Assembly (NCBI GenBank): GCA_029865665.1
Contig: JARXAV010000058.1
Span: 1-7,389, forward strand
DNA length: 7,389 nt
Direction of reading: 5' to 3'
Source: Flectobacillus sp.
GTDB taxonomy: Bacteria > Bacteroidota > Bacteroidia > Cytophagales > Spirosomataceae
The translations under genes and the position numbers were made by a program. Shown here one piece after another: positions 1-6,627 of the stretch (position 1 is its first letter; every line of letters starts with the position of its first letter). A model generated the notes under the pieces. That model was not told where the DNA came from and did not search any database. It saw only the letters and a program-made list of their open reading frames with translations.

Positions 1-741
1 ATTATTATCATTATGCCTAAACGACACAAAGCTATTTCGCTGGTTATCAAAGGATAGCAACCCTTCACTATGCGAGGCAGCCCAAATGTGTTGTTGGGCA
101 TCAATTACTAATTTATACAGTTCTGTACTTGGGACAAGACGGGTCTTCTTGGTTTTTTCGTTCAATACCAATAAGCCTTTATTGGTAGCCATCCACAAAT
201 TTTGCTGTTTATCTTTGGCAAAATCAAAGACTTGTAAAACACTTTTTGCAGGTAAAAAAGAAACAGAGTTTAGCACTTTCTTTGTTTCATCTAACAAACC
301 AAGTCCTTCTTTAGCGGTGGCAACTAGCAGATTTTTATGGGTATCTTCACTAAGGGCGTTTATTTCTGTTTTATCCAAAAAGTGAATAAACTGCTGATGT
401 TCTTGGTCAAAATAATTTAGTCCTTTGCTCGTACCAATCCAAAGTCGATGCTGTTGGTCTTCATAAATACATTTGATGTAATTATTGCTTAGGCTGTAGG
501 CTTGCGTGGCATCGTGACGGTAAATCTGAATGGAATAACCATCAAAACGATTGAGTCCGTCCCGTGTTCCAAACCAAATAAAGCCCCTACTATCTTGAAA
601 AATAACTTCTACAGAGGTATTCGACAAGCCTTGGTCGTCGGTAATATGTTTAAAATTCAACACAGGAGCTTGCCCCATACCGTCGATAGACGCATGAACA
701 AGACACAAGAACACCCAAAAAGAAGCAAAAAATCTATTCAT
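1..741 (-). CDS. Reg_prop beta-propeller sensor, N-terminal part (partial; hybrid two-component sensor or histidine kinase)
   Basis: The gene reads leftwards and is open for 247 codons to the window edge, so the C-terminal part is missing. Residues 1-23 look like a signal peptide (MNRFFASFWVFLCLVHA, ending near GMGQ). After it come at least five two-component-regulator-propeller repeats at about residues 48-68, 93-111, 131-151, 175-194 and 213-231; the clearest cores are GFIWFGTRDGLNRFDG and LWIGTSKGLNYFD, with later copies degenerate (LLVATAKEGLGLL, LWMATNKGLLVL, IWAASHSEGLLSF). In Bacteroidota such periplasmic propellers sense glycans and are usually fused to a histidine kinase, receiver and AraC-type output (HTCS), or to a simpler kinase or LytTR partner. 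Which type this is cannot be seen. An in-frame ATG at 753 (MICLMNRFF) is an alternative start; 741 gives the more ordinary signal peptide. It could be the sensor for the nearby galactan genes, which is inference from proximity only. Confidence 0.86.
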   Translation of the reverse strand, partial: MNRFFASFWVFLCLVHASIDGMGQAPVLNFKHITDDQGLSNTSVEVIFQDSRGFIWFGTRDGLNRFDGYSIQIYRHDATQAYSLSNNYIKCIYEDQQHRLWIGTSKGLNYFDQEHQQFIHFLDKTEINALSEDTHKNLLVATAKEGLGLLDETKKVLNSVSFLPAKSVLQVFDFAKDKQQNLWMATNKGLLVLNEKTKKTRLVPSTELYKLVIDAQQHIWAASHSEGLLSFDNQRNSFVSFRHNDNN

Positions 742-769
742 CAAACATATCATTTCGTTACAGAACTAG

Positions 770-806
770 TAAAGATACAAATCGGGTTTAAATAAACGCA
801 AACAAA
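770..806 (-). promoter_or_regulatory. Putative Bacteroidota-type promoter of the Reg_prop sensor
   Basis: On the minus strand TATCTTTA (777-770) matches the -7 consensus TAnnTTTG except at the last base. A TTTG (802-799) lies 21 bp upstream as a -33 box, and a second TTTG is at 806-803. The spacing is slightly longer than the usual 19 bp or so. Transcription would start a few bases downstream, leaving a short leader before the ATG at 753 or 741. This is a consensus match by eye only. Confidence 0.4.
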
Positions 807-937
807 ATAAAGAAGTGCGTCCTTTAAACCAATGTAATAGGACTAGAATAATTACAAAACATCTGTGTGGATTGTTCCAGAAATAGGCTTATTTTACGTG
901 TGAGAAAAATTCATGGACATTCTAAGAACAAGTAATT

Positions 938-1477
938 ATGAATCCAAATAAGCCCAATTGGCAACCCGAAATCCTTGAAAACGATTTATTGAAAATTGAA
1001 CCGCTCCTTGAAGCTGATTTTGACGAGTTATTTAAGGTAGCTTCCGACCCCTTAATCTGGGAACAGCATCCTGCCAACAACAGATACCAATTGGAGGTTT
1101 TTAAACCCTTTTTCGATGGAGCAATCGCTGGAAAAATGGCTTTAAAAATGGTGGATAAAGCAAGTAATACGATTTTTGGTTCTACTCGTTATTATGACTA
1201 TCAACCCGAAAATTCAAGTATTGGGATAGGTTTTACCTTTCTGGCAAGAGCCTATTGGGGAGGCAAATACAACAGACCTGCCAAGCACTTATTGATTGAT
1301 TACGCTTTTCAATTTGTGGACAAAGTCTATTTTCATATTGGAGCAACAAATGTTCGCTCCCAACTAGCGATAGGTAAACTTGGAGCTGTCAAAACAAAGG
1401 AGATTGATTTTGAGACGAATGGGCAACTCGTTCCACATGTTGAATATGTGATTGAAAAAGGAAATTACTTAATGTAG
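938..1477 (+). CDS. GNAT family N-acetyltransferase (RimJ/RimL-like, Acetyltransf_3 type)
   Basis: This 179-aa cytoplasmic protein is the usual length for a single GNAT domain, which transfers an acetyl group from acetyl-CoA to an amine. The substrate cannot be told. Residues 18-60 form the N-terminal strand and helices, including WEQHPANNRY at 41-50, a motif common in this subfamily. Residues 78-105 give the central strands (IFGSTRYYDY, then IGIGFTFLARAYWG). The acetyl-CoA loop and following helix are at about 106-127 (YWGGKYNRPAKHLLIDYAF), and HIGATNVRSQLAIGKLGA (133-150) is the typical motif B region. The pyrophosphate-binding loop reads GGKYNRPAK rather than the canonical Q/RxxGxG/A, as is common in the RimJ/RimL-like branch. 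The ATG has no clear Shine-Dalgarno site, which is normal in Bacteroidota. It lies between the sensor (divergent) and the GH2 gene (convergent) and is probably monocistronic, with no evident link to galactan use. Confidence 0.9.
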   Translation: MNPNKPNWQPEILENDLLKIEPLLEADFDELFKVASDPLIWEQHPANNRYQLEVFKPFFDGAIAGKMALKMVDKASNTIFGSTRYYDYQPENSSIGIGFTFLARAYWGGKYNRPAKHLLIDYAFQFVDKVYFHIGATNVRSQLAIGKLGAVKTKEIDFETNGQLVPHVEYVIEKGNYLM

Positions 1478-1516
1478 TCCAAGTTACAGACTTGAGCAAA
1501 ACCACCAACAAACAAA

Positions 1517-1552
1517 AAACCAACCCTATATGAAGGTTGGCTTTTGTTTTTT
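1517..1552. terminator. Bidirectional rho-independent terminator between convergent genes
   Basis: CCAACC (1520-1525) pairs with GGTTGG (1535-1540) across a 9-nt loop. On the plus strand it is followed by CTTTTGTTTTTT (1541-1552), ending the GNAT transcript. On the minus strand the same stem is followed by TTTTTTGTTTGT (1519-1508), ending the GH53-GH2 operon. The stem is short (6 bp), but both T-tracts are good and it sits exactly between two convergent stop codons. Confidence 0.8.
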
Positions 1553-1584
1553 ATCCAAATTAGTAAAACCCTATTCTTTAATTC

Positions 1585-4002
1585 CTAGTGCTGAATTACT
1601 TCTATTTTTGCTCCTTCAATGCCATTTGCATTGGCTTCAAAATTAAGTTTTTGAGCTGTCTTTCCTGATTGAAGAATCACTTGACATTTACCGTTAAATA
1701 AACGACGTTGCCATTTTCCTTCTTCGCATTTATCAGCTTCGTGGCTACTTGGGTCGCCATTTCCAACACCGATAATTTGAGCGTCTCCTGCTAGTTTAAA
1801 ACTAATTAAGGTATTGGCGGTTGGCACTTCTAACCCTGCTTTATCAACTACCGAAATGTTGAATACCGTAGCATCTTTCCCATCGGCTAATACCGTTGTT
1901 TTCGACGGACTAATCACTACTTTATACGGTACGCTAGTCGTTTGTACTTGAGCTGTTAGCTGCTTGCCCTTCTTCTGAGCTACCGCTTTTAACACGCCTG
2001 CTTCGTAAGGAACAGCCCATTGCAAGTGACCGTTACGAGGCATTTCTTTCTTGCCTAAACTTTTATCATTCAAGAATAACTCCACATTTTCGGCATTGGT
2101 ATTTACCCATACATCAATCGGTTGTCCTTCTTTTCCTGCCCAGTTCCAGTGTGGCGAAAGGTGCAATACATCCTTGTCTGTCCACCACGATTGATAGTAG
2201 TAATAGATATTTTTCGGGAATCCACACACGTCCATCATCCCAAAATGTGAGTTGATATTTGGCCATTTATACGGCGTTGGTTCTCCACGATAATCGAAGC
2301 CAGTCCAGATAAAACCACCTAACCAGAAATCGTTTGGAGCAGCTAACTGCCACCATGTTTCTGCTTTACTTGCCCACCACGGAGCTGTAATGTCTTGGTC
2401 TGGAACATAACCGATAACCGTATCTTTTTCGTACTGACCACGAGTGGTTACGGTACTTCCCATTTCTGTACCAATGATTGGTTGCGTTGGATGGTCTTTG
2501 TGGTAATCTGCCACGGCAAACTGACGATAATTGAAACCACGAACAGGAACTACTTCATTCACCCCTTTGAATACATTTGCCATATCTGCCGCATAAGTTG
2601 TTAGACGGGTTGGGTCTAATTCACGTTGCTTGGCTAATAAGGTTTCTGCGATTAACTTTCCTGTGTTATTTCCTTGTACATATCCTTCTTCGTTACCGAT
2701 TGACCACAAAAATACTGACGCACGACTACGGTCACGTTTCAATAAATTTTCAAAATCCTTCATGTACTGTGGACTACTATTCAACAAGCGATTTTCATCC
2801 AATACCAACATTCCTAAACTATCGCAAGCGTCTAACAATTCGGGAGTTGGAGCATGGTGACTTGCACGGTAAGCATTTGAGCCGAACTCTTTCAACTGTT
2901 CAATACGATAATATTGCAAGTAATCAGGTAAAGCACTTCCTACCCCTGCATGGTCTTGGTGATTGTTTGTTCCTTTGATTTTTACGAACTGACCATTCAA
3001 GAAAACTCCTTTATCCGTAATATCAATCGTACGAATACCGAAACGAGTTATCTGAGAATCAACCACCTTATCCCCTATTTTCACCACAGGTTCTACTTTA
3101 TACAAATATGGATTTTCTAAAGACCAAAGCGTTGGATTTTTCAAGGTAACACTTTGCTTCACCGTCTTCGATTCGTTGATAGCAAAACTCACTTTTTGCT
3201 CTGGAGTTTGAGCTACCACTTTGCCATTTCTATCCTTAATTAAAGTATATACCGTTGCCGAAGACGCTTGCAGCGATTCGTTATCAACGCTAGTTTCTAC
3301 ATTAATCGTAGCGGTTTTATCTTTTATTGACGTATGTACAAAAACGGGATTTTCCGCTAAGTGAACATTGTTATAATGATTTAACCACACATGACGATAA
3401 ATCCCTGCTCCTTCATAAAACCAACCTTCGTATTGGGTAGCATCCACTCGAACGACCAAGATGTTTTCTTTTTCAGGATTTAAGTTTAAATAATTCGTAA
3501 TGTCGAATGAAGAACCTAAATAACCGCTTTTTGTATTACCTAAATAGAAACCATTTATCCAGAAATTGGCATCTCTAAAAACCCCATCAAACTGGATTTG
3601 AACACGCTGTCCTGCTGCTGGTTTAGCAATCTTAAAATGCTTACGATACCAACCAATACTTGTTTCGGGATAGGCAGCTCCCACAGGTTTATACCCGTGC
3701 GATTCTACATCAAAATTAGGCGAATACATAAAAGGTAACTCAACAGCCCAATCGTGCGGAAGCGATAAGCTTCTCCAATTTTTATCATTAAAGGACGCTT
3801 CAATGGCTGTTTCATTCGCTTTTCCACTTTTCGAAAACAAGGCGTTGATTCCGTAATTAAAATCCTTTACGGCATCGCTTGCATTGCCATAAGCAAACTT
3901 CCAATTATCATCAAAATTGAGGTGTTTACGTTCTTGAGCCACTGTTTCTTGGCACAAGAATACTAGTAGGCTTAAAAATAAGCCTGAGCAAAATTGTTTC
4001 AT
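1585..4002 (-). CDS. Glycoside hydrolase family 2 protein, beta-galactosidase-like, secreted
   Basis: The 805-aa protein has an Sec signal peptide at residues 1-22 (cleavage likely after ETVA, before QE) and no lipobox, so it should be periplasmic or secreted. Domain order is the GH2 plan. The sugar-binding jelly roll is at about 25-210 (LPHDWAVELP; GWYRKHF; FWINGFYLG; EGAGIYRHVWL) and the Ig-like sandwich at about 215-325 (LWSLENPYLY; TRFGIRTI). The TIM barrel follows at about 330-605 and then beta-rich C-terminal domains: about 615-690, like the DUF4982 region of GH2 enzymes, and about 695-800, an invasin/Big-1-like sandwich. The predicted acid/base is Glu438 in SIGNEEG and the nucleophile Glu513 in IIGTEMGS; YRASHHAPTPELLDACD (378-394) is the family's barrel motif. 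The enzyme would remove non-reducing beta-linked galactose. GH2 also holds glucuronidases and mannosidases, so substrate is inferred from the adjacent GH53 gene. It is the second gene of the operon, 28 nt after the GH53 stop. It is shorter than the 1000-residue LacZ type. Confidence 0.93.
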   Translation of the reverse strand: MKQFCSGLFLSLLVFLCQETVAQERKHLNFDDNWKFAYGNASDAVKDFNYGINALFSKSGKANETAIEASFNDKNWRSLSLPHDWAVELPFMYSPNFDVESHGYKPVGAAYPETSIGWYRKHFKIAKPAAGQRVQIQFDGVFRDANFWINGFYLGNTKSGYLGSSFDITNYLNLNPEKENILVVRVDATQYEGWFYEGAGIYRHVWLNHYNNVHLAENPVFVHTSIKDKTATINVETSVDNESLQASSATVYTLIKDRNGKVVAQTPEQKVSFAINESKTVKQSVTLKNPTLWSLENPYLYKVEPVVKIGDKVVDSQITRFGIRTIDITDKGVFLNGQFVKIKGTNNHQDHAGVGSALPDYLQYYRIEQLKEFGSNAYRASHHAPTPELLDACDSLGMLVLDENRLLNSSPQYMKDFENLLKRDRSRASVFLWSIGNEEGYVQGNNTGKLIAETLLAKQRELDPTRLTTYAADMANVFKGVNEVVPVRGFNYRQFAVADYHKDHPTQPIIGTEMGSTVTTRGQYEKDTVIGYVPDQDITAPWWASKAETWWQLAAPNDFWLGGFIWTGFDYRGEPTPYKWPNINSHFGMMDVCGFPKNIYYYYQSWWTDKDVLHLSPHWNWAGKEGQPIDVWVNTNAENVELFLNDKSLGKKEMPRNGHLQWAVPYEAGVLKAVAQKKGKQLTAQVQTTSVPYKVVISPSKTTVLADGKDATVFNISVVDKAGLEVPTANTLISFKLAGDAQIIGVGNGDPSSHEADKCEEGKWQRRLFNGKCQVILQSGKTAQKLNFEANANGIEGAKIEVIQH

Positions 4003-4030
4003 GTGTATTAAAATTAGGGATAAAAATAGA

Positions 4031-5077
4031 TTAGTTCAGAAAGGCATCCATTGCCACACTCGGTTTGCCAGTATCCTCAAACGCACCTAGCCCATAGCCT
4101 TTCCAAGATTTGTATGATTGTGGTTCCCAATAAAAAACGCCTAAGCCTTTTCCTTTAGCAACTCCTTTCGTTTTGGTGATGATGTCACTTAAAAAATTCT
4201 TACAATTAACTGCATCATTTGCGGGCATACCCACTTCAACGACCATTACTTTCTTATTAAAAGTAGCTATCAAGCTGGTCATATTTGTAAGGGTCTGTTG
4301 GTTTTTAGTACTCCAATCCGAAGCTGTTGGATACAAAGACATCCCAATTATATCGAATTTGGCATTATTAGAAGTCAGCCCCATAAACATCCACTTGAAT
4401 AAAGAAGCATCATAACCATTAGAGATATGAACAATTACTTGAGAAGTAGCACTCACCGATTTTACGGCATCGTATCCTGCCGAAATCAAGGAAGCGAAGT
4501 TTGCCATATTAGTACTTGCTTTTCCGTCTGGCCAAAGCATTCCATCGTTGGTTTCGTTTCCAATTTGAACCCATTCTGGCGAACAATTAGCTGTTTTTAA
4601 TTGTGTCATTACATCAACCGTATGACTATATAAGGCAGCTTTCAAGTTAGGAAAATCCAAGGGTTTCCAAGCAACGGGCTTTGTCTGATTTGCAGGATCT
4701 GCCCATGTATCGCTATAATGAAAATCAATTAATAAACGCATCCCAGCAGCTTTTACTCTTTTGGCTTTGGCTACCACATCAGCAGCGGCATTCCAACTTG
4801 GACTTGGATTTACCCAAACTCGTAAACGAATCGCATTGATTCCTTTGTTCTTTAATACGGTTAAAATATCGGCTTGCGTTCCGTCCTGATTGTAGAACTT
4901 AACCCCACTAGCTTCTTGTTCTGTGACCCAACTAATATCCGCTCCTTTAGCAAAAGAAGTATCAATGACCGATGTTGACGGTGTGGTAGGGGTAGTATTC
5001 GGAGTATTGTCTTGTTTTGCACAACCACTTAATGCACAAAAAAGTACGAAGTGTAATATCATCAATTGGCTTTTCAT
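4031..5077 (-). CDS. GH53 arabinogalactan endo-beta-1,4-galactanase, lipoprotein (copy 1)
   Basis: The 348-aa enzyme hydrolyses internal beta-1,4-galactosyl bonds of galactan. Residues 1-19 are a lipoprotein signal (lipobox LSGC, lipidated Cys19), followed by a Thr/Pro/Asn linker at about 20-40. The GH53 TIM barrel fills 42-347: FAKGADISW, IRLRVWVNP (83-91), LIDFHYSDTWADP (116-128), WVQIGNETNDGMLWP (169-183), VVEVGMP (279-285) and GVFYWEP (313-319). By family rule Glu175 (GNE) is the acid/base and Glu281 the nucleophile; both are present, so it should be active. Reading could also start at 5113 (12 extra residues), but that start falls inside the predicted -7 box and would put a poor sequence before the signal peptide, so ATG 5077 is chosen. 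It is first in an operon with the GH2 gene. The other GH53 gene, divergently transcribed, has the same length and roughly 55-65% identity by eye. Anchoring on the outer or inner membrane is not resolved; the residues after Cys19 (AKQDN) are only weakly like a surface-export signal. Confidence 0.95.
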   Translation of the reverse strand: MKSQLMILHFVLFCALSGCAKQDNTPNTTPTTPSTSVIDTSFAKGADISWVTEQEASGVKFYNQDGTQADILTVLKNKGINAIRLRVWVNPSPSWNAAADVVAKAKRVKAAGMRLLIDFHYSDTWADPANQTKPVAWKPLDFPNLKAALYSHTVDVMTQLKTANCSPEWVQIGNETNDGMLWPDGKASTNMANFASLISAGYDAVKSVSATSQVIVHISNGYDASLFKWMFMGLTSNNAKFDIIGMSLYPTASDWSTKNQQTLTNMTSLIATFNKKVMVVEVGMPANDAVNCKNFLSDIITKTKGVAKGKGLGVFYWEPQSYKSWKGYGLGAFEDTGKPSVAMDAFLN

Positions 5078-5110
5078 TATGAAATGTAATTTTGCTTTTA
5101 TTTTATAGTA

Positions 5111-5141
5111 CAAATTTAATCAGCATAAGTCAGAACAGGCT
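5111..5141 (-). promoter_or_regulatory. Putative promoter of the GH53-GH2 operon
   Basis: On the minus strand TAAATTTG (5118-5111) is a perfect match to the Bacteroidota -7 consensus TAnnTTTG. At the expected -33 position (around 5141-5138) the sequence is AGCC, not TTTG, so the promoter probably needs an activator. The operator-like element at 5158-5180 lies just upstream. A start a few bases past 5111 gives a leader of about 30 nt to the ATG at 5077. Confidence 0.5.
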
Positions 5142-5178
5142 TGTCTATTTAGTCTTTTCACTGGTAAAATTAGACAAG
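5140..5178. repeat. 8-bp inverted repeat flanking the minus-strand operator
   Basis: CTTGTCTA (5140-5147) and TAGACAAG (5171-5178) are perfect reverse complements separated by 23 bp, which contain the ACCAGTGA part of the conserved element. The right arm overlaps the TGTC part of that element. Arm centres are 31 bp apart, about three helical turns. No equivalent left arm is present around the plus-strand copy, so it may be a second regulator's site or chance. Confidence 0.5.
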
Positions 5179-5180
5179 TG
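5158..5180 (-). promoter_or_regulatory. Operator-like element, minus-strand copy
   Basis: Read on the minus strand the site is CACTTGTCTA followed by ATTTTACCAGTGA. It matches the plus-strand element at 5351-5373 in 19 of 23 positions, including a perfect 13-bp core and TGTC at the same spacing. It ends 39 bp before the -7 box, the typical place for an activator. The binding protein is unknown; the Reg_prop sensor's regulator is one candidate. Confidence 0.6.
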
Positions 5181-5342
5181 TTCTCAAAACCTTCATTTAA
5201 GCTAATCTCAGCCTACAATTGAGCAATGAATAATGCTTATAGCCTAGCTATATAGTCATCAAGCCCTTTTATCACCAATTTCAACGGCAAAACATCCAAT
5301 TAATGTCCTATAAATTCAAAAAAAATGAATAAAAAATCAAAA

Positions 5343-5373
5343 TTACCAGTCAAATGTCAGATTTTACCAGTGA
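5343..5373 (+). promoter_or_regulatory. Operator-like element with tandem TTACCAGT half-sites, plus-strand copy
   Basis: TTACCAGT occurs at 5343-5350 and again at 5364-5371, exactly 21 bp apart, so both lie on the same face of the helix. The second lies in CAAATGTCAG-ATTTTACCAGTGA (5351-5373), the inverted counterpart of the element at 5158-5180. It ends 22 bp upstream of the TTTG box at 5396. Tandem sites two turns apart suit a dimeric activator such as an AraC-type output domain, which is inference. Confidence 0.6.
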
Positions 5374-5395
5374 GAAAAAACATCCATTAATTAAT

Positions 5396-5425
5396 TTTGT
5401 CCAACAAATAACAAAAATAGTTACA
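5396..5425 (+). promoter_or_regulatory. Putative promoter of the second GH53 gene
   Basis: TTTG (5396-5399) is followed after 18 bp by TAGTTACA (5418-5425), which matches the first part of TAnnTTTG but not its TTG end. The leader would be about 60 nt. Other weak -7-like boxes exist closer to the gene (around 5446-5455), so the exact start is uncertain. Confidence 0.3.
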
Positions 5426-5492
5426 TATCAACTAACCACTTGTATTACTATTTCAATTATATAACAAAACAATTTTAAAACGATCTCATTAA

Positions 5493-6539
5493 ATGAAAAA
5501 AGCACTTTTACCCATCTTAGCCTTGTTTCTTTCAATGGCAACAGGCTGTCAACAAGAATCTATTGATTCGGCAACAGATGTAACTCCTAACACAGCTCCA
5601 GCAAGTACTGAAGCTACTTTCGCTAAGGGAGCTGACGTTAGCTGGTTCAATCAAATGGCGGCATCTGGTTACAAGTTTTATAATGCAAGTGGCACTGAAC
5701 AAGACATTTTTACCATTCTGAAAGCAAAGGGAATGAATTCGATTCGTCTTCGTGTTTGGGCAAACCCAACTGGCGGATGGTGCAATCAAGCGGATGTAGT
5801 TTATAAAGCAAAACTTGCCAAAGCGGCAGGAATGCGAGTGATGATTGATTTCCATTATAGCGACTCATGGGCAGACCCAGGTCAGCAAACGAAATCGTCG
5901 TGGTGGACAGGGCATACCATTAGCCAACTTTACACCGATGTTTATAATCACACAACAACCGTGTTGAATGCCATTAAAGCAGCAGGAGTAACTCCAGAAT
6001 GGGTACAAGTAGGCAATGAAACCAACAACGGGATGCTTTGGCCAGAAGGAAAAGCGACAAATAGTATGAGTAATTTTGCTAACTTAATTACAAGTGGAAA
6101 TAATGCCGTAAAAGCAGTGTTCCCTTCTGCAAAAGTAATTGTACACCTTGCAAACGGAAACGACAATGCCTTATACCGATGGATGTTTGACGGTTTAAAA
6201 GCAAATGGTGCTAAATATGACGTAATTGGTATGTCGCTTTATCCAGAACCAACCAACTGGGCGAGCCAAGATGCTCAATGCCTTACAAACATGAACGATA
6301 TGGTGGCACGCTATGGCAAAGAAGTAATGATTTGCGAAATTGGAATGGCTGTTAACGACCCAACAAATACGAAGGCTTTTGTAAAGGATATGATTACAAA
6401 AACAAAAGCTGTTACGGGCGGAAAAGGAATTGGGGTATTCTATTGGGAACCACAATGTTATAATAGCTGGCAAGGCTACGGTAAGGGAGCGTTTGGTTCA
6501 AATGGCAGACCAACAATCGCTTTAGATGGATTTTTATAG
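5493..6539 (+). CDS. GH53 arabinogalactan endo-beta-1,4-galactanase, lipoprotein (copy 2)
   Basis: This 348-aa paralogue of the divergent GH53 gene should have the same reaction, endo-cleavage of beta-1,4-galactan. Residues 1-18 form a lipoprotein signal peptide ending MATGC (lipidated Cys19); -3 is Ala rather than Leu, tolerated in Bacteroidota. A Ser/Thr/Pro/Ala linker spans about 20-42. The barrel runs 43-348: FAKGADVSW, IRLRVWANP (84-92), MIDFHYSDSWADP (117-129), WVQVGNETNNGMLWP (170-184), ICEIGMA (280-286) and GVFYWEPQ (314-321). The acid/base is Glu176 and the nucleophile Glu282, both in place. The two copies align almost without gaps but differ clearly at about residues 135-152 (WWTGHTISQLYTDVYNHT here), a stretch after the conserved HYSD loop that could alter substrate handling. 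This copy also has extra cysteines (97, 263, 281, 322). No partner gene follows; a strong terminator comes 20 nt after the stop. Confidence 0.95.
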   Translation: MKKALLPILALFLSMATGCQQESIDSATDVTPNTAPASTEATFAKGADVSWFNQMAASGYKFYNASGTEQDIFTILKAKGMNSIRLRVWANPTGGWCNQADVVYKAKLAKAAGMRVMIDFHYSDSWADPGQQTKSSWWTGHTISQLYTDVYNHTTTVLNAIKAAGVTPEWVQVGNETNNGMLWPEGKATNSMSNFANLITSGNNAVKAVFPSAKVIVHLANGNDNALYRWMFDGLKANGAKYDVIGMSLYPEPTNWASQDAQCLTNMNDMVARYGKEVMICEIGMAVNDPTNTKAFVKDMITKTKAVTGGKGIGVFYWEPQCYNSWQGYGKGAFGSNGRPTIALDGFL

Positions 6540-6557
6540 GGAAATGGGATAGTAAAC

Positions 6558-6594
6558 AAAACGGACTAGCGAATTTATGCTAGTCCGTTTTTTG
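6558..6594 (+). terminator. Strong rho-independent terminator after GH53 copy 2
   Basis: ACGGACTAGC (6561-6570) pairs perfectly with GCTAGTCCGT (6579-6588) around an 8-nt loop. The stem can extend by three A-T pairs (6558-6560 with 6589-6591), and the T-run continues to 6593. A-rich sequence on the other side gives partial terminator character on the minus strand, though no gene needs it there. Confidence 0.94.
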
Positions 6595-6627
6595 TTTTAT
6601 TCATATTCAATTATTTATTAACTTTAA

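Larger units (their letters stand above)
5078..5492. other. Divergent control region between the two GH53 genes
   Basis: This 415-bp, strongly AT-rich region holds no convincing gene. It contains a core promoter and operator-like element for each direction, listed separately. The middle (about 5181-5340) shows only a small perfect inverted repeat, TATAGC-CTA-GCTATA at 5238-5252, and A-tracts near 5318-5336 that could bend the DNA. The two copies of the conserved element lie about 190 bp apart in opposite orientation, each facing the gene it would activate. Confidence 0.8.

Noticed and set aside
86..795. Two plus-strand open frames (86-385 and 502-795)
   Set aside because: They lie antisense to the clear Reg_prop repeats on the minus strand, have no recognisable domain, and are low-complexity in character.
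1585..1900. A type IX secretion C-terminal sorting domain on the GH2 enzyme
   Set aside because: The C-terminus (GAKIEVIQH) belongs to a beta-sandwich domain and lacks the usual conserved sorting-domain motifs.
2395..2978. Overlapping plus-strand open frames inside the GH2 gene
   Set aside because: They are shadows of conserved GH2 barrel codons and show no family motif.
5238..5252. TATAGC-CTA-GCTATA as an operator
   Set aside because: A 6-bp arm in AT-rich DNA is expected by chance and it is not placed near either promoter.
5532..6473. Minus-strand open frames inside the second GH53 gene
   Set aside because: The plus-strand frame carries all GH53 motifs; the minus frames are rich in Cys, His and Phe without any domain, as antisense frames usually are.
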